From: DAOUKH01 sp034421515 | GTDB lineage: Bacteria; Chloroflexota; Dehalococcoidia; SHYB01 | Assembly (NCBI GenBank): GCA_034421515.1 | Contig: DAOUKH010000037.1 | Span: 1 to 9,245 of the forward strand | DNA length: 9,245 nt | Reading direction: 5' to 3' | Shown here: positions 6,630 through 9,245 of the stretch, piece after piece | Layout of the letters: each line of letters begins with the position of its first letter | Position numbering within the stretch: position 1 is the stretch's first letter | The notes under the pieces: generated by a model | What the model saw: the letters and a program-made list of their open reading frames with translations, nothing else | Database searches by the model: none | Told to the model about the DNA's origin: nothing | Made by a program: the position numbers and the translations under genes

Positions 6630-7724
6630 ATGAAGCAGTCAACCGGGATTCTGGCTGAGGTCCACCGAACGACGGCAACCCGGCGTCGAGAGCCCGCGAA
6701 CACACCTTTGCCTTCCCCATTTCCCGAGGGTTGGTACTTCGTTGCCACCCGTCAGGCCATTCTGAAGGCCAAGCTCATCCAGAAGACCTGGATGGGCGAG
6801 AACGTCGTTATCTGGTGCGACGAGGAAGGGCGGATCTGCGTCGCAGAAGCCGTTTGCCCCCACTTGGGCTCCGACCTCGGGCCGGCCGCGGGCGGCCGTG
6901 TATGCGAGGGGCGCCTCGTCTGTCCCTTCCACGGCTACGAGTACGACGCAACCGGCCAGTGCGTCGCCACCCCCTTTGCCGACCCGCCCAAGACCGCGAG
7001 ACTGCGCGTCTTCGAGACGCGGGACGTGTGCGGCCTGATCTTCGCCTGGTGGGGGATCGGGGGCCGGGAGCCGCAATGGAGCCTCCCTGCGGATCAGCCC
7101 GACCAAGCTGGGTGGTGCGGTCTTGAGGTCAGGACCCTTCGCTTTCCCGGACACCCACAGGAGACAACGGAGAACTCCGTTGATTTGGGCCACCTACGCT
7201 ATGTCCACGGATATCACAGCGTCGACCGCGTCGGGCGACTGTCGGTAGAGGGGCCCTACCTCCAGAGCAACTTCAACTTCCGGAGCCACCGAAGGGTCGC
7301 CAAGGTCGCAAGGCTCACCTTCGACATCTCTGCCAGAACACACGTCTTCGGGCTGGGTTACTCGTACGTGGAAATCCGCGAGCACACCATCGGTATGGAT
7401 ATGCGCCTCTGGATTCTGGCCACGCCGGTCGACGGCACGTTTATCGACCTGTCCTTAGTTTCACAGATAAAGGAAATCCGCAGCCCGAAGCGGTGGGTTG
7501 CCGGCCTTGCGTTTCTCCCGGTGAACTGGCGCGCGCCCGCCATGAACAAGTTCATCGTGGCCAACCAAAAGCAGGACGTCCAGCAGGATGTCGTCATCTG
7601 GAGCCGGAAGCAATACCGGTCCCGGCCCCGCCTCTGCCGTTCCGACGGCGAGATCATGCCCTATCGGGCCTACTGCGCCCAGTTCTATCCCGATCCGAGC
7701 GACGGCAACGGCCCCAATCCCTAA
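6630..7724 (+). CDS. Rieske [2Fe-2S] non-heme iron oxygenase, sterol-active type likely (cholesterol 7-desaturase/KshA/SdmA-like)
   Basis: The product is a 364-residue oxygenase subunit. The N-terminal Rieske domain (about 33-140) has CPHLG (Cys76, His78) and CPFHGY (Cys98, His101), the four ligands of the [2Fe-2S] cluster. The catalytic domain has ENSVDLGHLRYVHG (181-194). Asp185, His188 and His193 there fit the bridging acid and mononuclear-iron histidines, and Asp320 (QQDVVIW) is a likely third ligand. The ending, IWSRKQYRSRP followed by DGEIMPYRAYCAQFYP, resembles DAF-36/Neverland cholesterol 7-desaturases and KshA-type steroid hydroxylases. Bacterial SdmA, which removes sterol C-4 methyl groups, is also a Rieske protein, so C-7 desaturation, hydroxylation and C-4 demethylation all remain possible. 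No ferredoxin or reductase partner is present. There is no signal peptide or obvious membrane helix. The gene diverges from the P450 gene and converges with the flavoprotein gene. Confidence 0.9.
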   Translation: MKQSTGILAEVHRTTATRRREPANTPLPSPFPEGWYFVATRQAILKAKLIQKTWMGENVVIWCDEEGRICVAEAVCPHLGSDLGPAAGGRVCEGRLVCPFHGYEYDATGQCVATPFADPPKTARLRVFETRDVCGLIFAWWGIGGREPQWSLPADQPDQAGWCGLEVRTLRFPGHPQETTENSVDLGHLRYVHGYHSVDRVGRLSVEGPYLQSNFNFRSHRRVAKVARLTFDISARTHVFGLGYSYVEIREHTIGMDMRLWILATPVDGTFIDLSLVSQIKEIRSPKRWVAGLAFLPVNWRAPAMNKFIVANQKQDVQQDVVIWSRKQYRSRPRLCRSDGEIMPYRAYCAQFYPDPSDGNGPNP

Positions 7725-7778
7725 AGCGCGCCCCGGGTCACCAAGGGCCTCGCATTGGCCCGGCTTCCGTCTCGATCA

Positions 7779-9140
7779 CTACTGCGCCTTCCTGAACCGC
7801 GACCCGTACATGATGCTTCCGTAGTAGTTGAACGAGCGTCTTGCCGCGTCATCGTCAAAGGGGTAGTCCGCACCGATCTGTCGGGCGGCCGCGAGACCGC
7901 TGACGAAGCATGTTTCCTGGCTGTTGATCAGTGTGTGCGCGCCGCAATACCACGTCCGTCTCCGTCCCTGAATGAAGCGGAACAGGTTCACAAGCAGCGC
8001 CACGTGGCGCACGTCGTGGATGATGTGCTGGAAAGACCACCTCTTGACGACCTTTCCCTCATCAATGGAGCTCGTCGCGTTGTAGGTCACCAGGCAAGGC
8101 TTATCAGAGCCATGAGCCCACGGCTGCTGGTTGTGCATGATGTACGTGATTTCATAGTTGTCCGGTCTCGCACCGTACTGCTCGATATGGTTGCTCCGCG
8201 TTGACAGGGCCTTCACCTCGTCGTCGGGAAGCACCGAAGCGTCGGAGTGGACGACCGCATGATGATGAAGCTCGGTATCGTACTTGATCGACGAGAGGAT
8301 GTAGCGCTCAAGCCTCGTGGGACTGTCAAGGAGCTTCAGCGTGTGGTTCGCGTTGCACGCGAGAATCACATCGTCGAACGTCTCCTGCACGCCTTCTTCA
8401 TCCTCGACCACGACGCCGGCTGCTTGCCGGTAGACCTTCCGGACAGGCCGGCCGAGGTAAAGCTTGTCCCGAAAGTTGGCCGATAAATTCTCGTAGATTC
8501 GGCGCGTTCCCCGGTCCCACGTCTGCATGGGGGTAGCGGATTCGATGTTGAAGAACTCGAGATACCTGCTAAACAACGACGCAGGCATAGCCAACACGTC
8601 CGTCGCCATCAGAAAATTGACGAACATTGGCTTCAGAACCTTGTACTTGAAGTCGTCGGAGAACCTTCCCAGCTTCAGCACCATCCCCATGCTGATGTAG
8701 TTGAACGGGTTCAGGGCATTCAGGAGCTTCGACTGGGAGCGCGTCAGCCAACCGATCCGGTGCAGACGCTTCAGGAGACGCTGGAACTTCGCAATCTCGG
8801 ACCGCAGCTCCTCCCGGATGTCAGAATCGAAGTCGTGCGCGTAGACGCGGCCTCCATACTTCACGCTGTAGCTGAACCTGGTATTGAGCAGTTCAATGCC
8901 AAACCTCTCCATCAGCAGAACAATGTGGTGATAGACGGACGGGATGCAGGCGGTGACGGAGATGTCGAAGGGAATGACGCTGCCGTCGTCTTGCGGCATG
9001 TCGACCGTAATCGCATTGCCGCCAATCTGTTCGTGCGCCTCGAACAGCCGGAAGTCGAACCGGTCCGGGTGATGATGGAGCGCCCAAGCGGCGCCCAGCC
9101 CTGAAACGCCTCCACCGACAATGGCGACTCGCCGCGGCAT
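7779..9140 (-). CDS. FAD-dependent oxidoreductase of the amine-oxidase-like/COG2907 type
   Basis: The product is a 453-residue flavoprotein. Residues 5-20 form the dinucleotide-binding fold (VAIVGGGVSGLGAAWA), with the acidic partner Glu35 ending the second strand and GGNA (40-43) after it. The C-terminal FAD motif is RTWYCGAHTLINSQETCFVSGLAAARQIG (395-423, quoted in full nowhere else), containing WYCGA and SGLAAA. The middle resembles predicted NAD/FAD-binding proteins of COG2907, which often sit near fatty-acid or lipid-modifying methyltransferases. The reaction is unknown. Beside a sterol methyltransferase it could be a side-chain reductase, desaturase or dehydrogenase (inference). ATG 9140 is preferred because GGAGG (9155-9151) and GGAG (9148-9145) precede it and it places the fold at residue 5. 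ATG 9164 or 9221 would add 8 or 27 residues. No membrane helix is obvious. Confidence 0.85.
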   Translation of the reverse strand: MPRRVAIVGGGVSGLGAAWALHHHPDRFDFRLFEAHEQIGGNAITVDMPQDDGSVIPFDISVTACIPSVYHHIVLLMERFGIELLNTRFSYSVKYGGRVYAHDFDSDIREELRSEIAKFQRLLKRLHRIGWLTRSQSKLLNALNPFNYISMGMVLKLGRFSDDFKYKVLKPMFVNFLMATDVLAMPASLFSRYLEFFNIESATPMQTWDRGTRRIYENLSANFRDKLYLGRPVRKVYRQAAGVVVEDEEGVQETFDDVILACNANHTLKLLDSPTRLERYILSSIKYDTELHHHAVVHSDASVLPDDEVKALSTRSNHIEQYGARPDNYEITYIMHNQQPWAHGSDKPCLVTYNATSSIDEGKVVKRWSFQHIIHDVRHVALLVNLFRFIQGRRRTWYCGAHTLINSQETCFVSGLAAARQIGADYPFDDDAARRSFNYYGSIMYGSRFRKAQ

Positions 9141-9144
9141 CGCG

Positions 9145-9155
9145 CTCCGCCCTCC
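9145..9155 (-). promoter_or_regulatory. Ribosome binding site that favours the ATG at 9140
   Basis: The minus strand reads GGAGGGCGGAG from 9155 to 9145, ending four bases before the ATG. Two Shine-Dalgarno-like cores thus lie 4 and 10 bases upstream of that codon. The alternative ATGs at 9164 and 9221 have weaker signals. Confidence 0.5.
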
Positions 9156-9245
9156 AAGCGACATGGCGTCGTATCCTATCACTCCCTTGCGGGGAGCCGC
9201 GGCGCGGGCCCCGCAGCGCATTGACGAAGCCCCCTATGGGCACTA

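Noticed and set aside
7742..7779. GGGCC...GGCCC pairing in the convergent gap between the Rieske and flavoprotein genes
   Set aside because: It is a five-pair stem without a T-tract; such pairings are expected by chance in GC-rich DNA.

Overview
This is a GC-rich bacterial window (roughly 60-65% G+C by eye). It has a cobalamin riboswitch, sigma70-like promoters and short intergenic gaps. A large RND exporter points to a Gram-negative cell envelope, but no marker here fixes the phylum. The enzymes fit a sterol- or triterpenoid-modifying bacterium; an uncultured lineage such as a myxobacterial or sponge-symbiont type would fit, but this is inference.

Layout. Bases 1-328 (minus strand) are the N-terminal part of a FecCD/BtuC-type ABC permease that runs off the left edge. 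Its leader, read leftwards, holds a sigma70-like promoter (616-645), a complete cobalamin riboswitch (430-588) and a terminator-like hairpin (334-360). The hairpin's 3' arm carries the permease's own Shine-Dalgarno sequence. From 766 rightwards come five full-length genes: an RND/MMPL-family exporter (766-3243, +); a close relative of eukaryotic sterol 24-C-methyltransferase (3403-4452, +, TTG start); an unusual fusion of a GPP34/GOLPH3 domain to a cytochrome P450 (4495-6519, -); a Rieske non-heme iron oxygenase of the cholesterol-desaturase/KshA type (6630-7724, +); and an FAD-dependent oxidoreductase related to COG2907 (7779-9140, -). The last four alternate in orientation (convergent, divergent, convergent), so this is a cluster of separately transcribed units, not one operon. 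The P450 and Rieske genes diverge from an 110-base gap whose two candidate -10 boxes overlap on opposite strands.

How the genes may work together. The methyltransferase is the firm anchor. It carries the sterol-methyltransferase signature motifs, so its substrate is most likely a sterol side chain with a delta-24 bond. A P450, a Rieske oxygenase and a flavoprotein next to it could oxidise, desaturate, demethylate or reduce the same nucleus or side chain. The RND protein could move the product between membranes, as RND proteins do for sterols (NPC1, BstA) and hopanoids (HpnN). No oxidosqualene or squalene cyclase is present, so the skeleton must be made elsewhere in the genome or taken from other organisms. 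The cobalamin-transport end at the left is probably an unrelated neighbour. No tRNA, rRNA, CRISPR array, insertion sequence or clear long repeat was seen.
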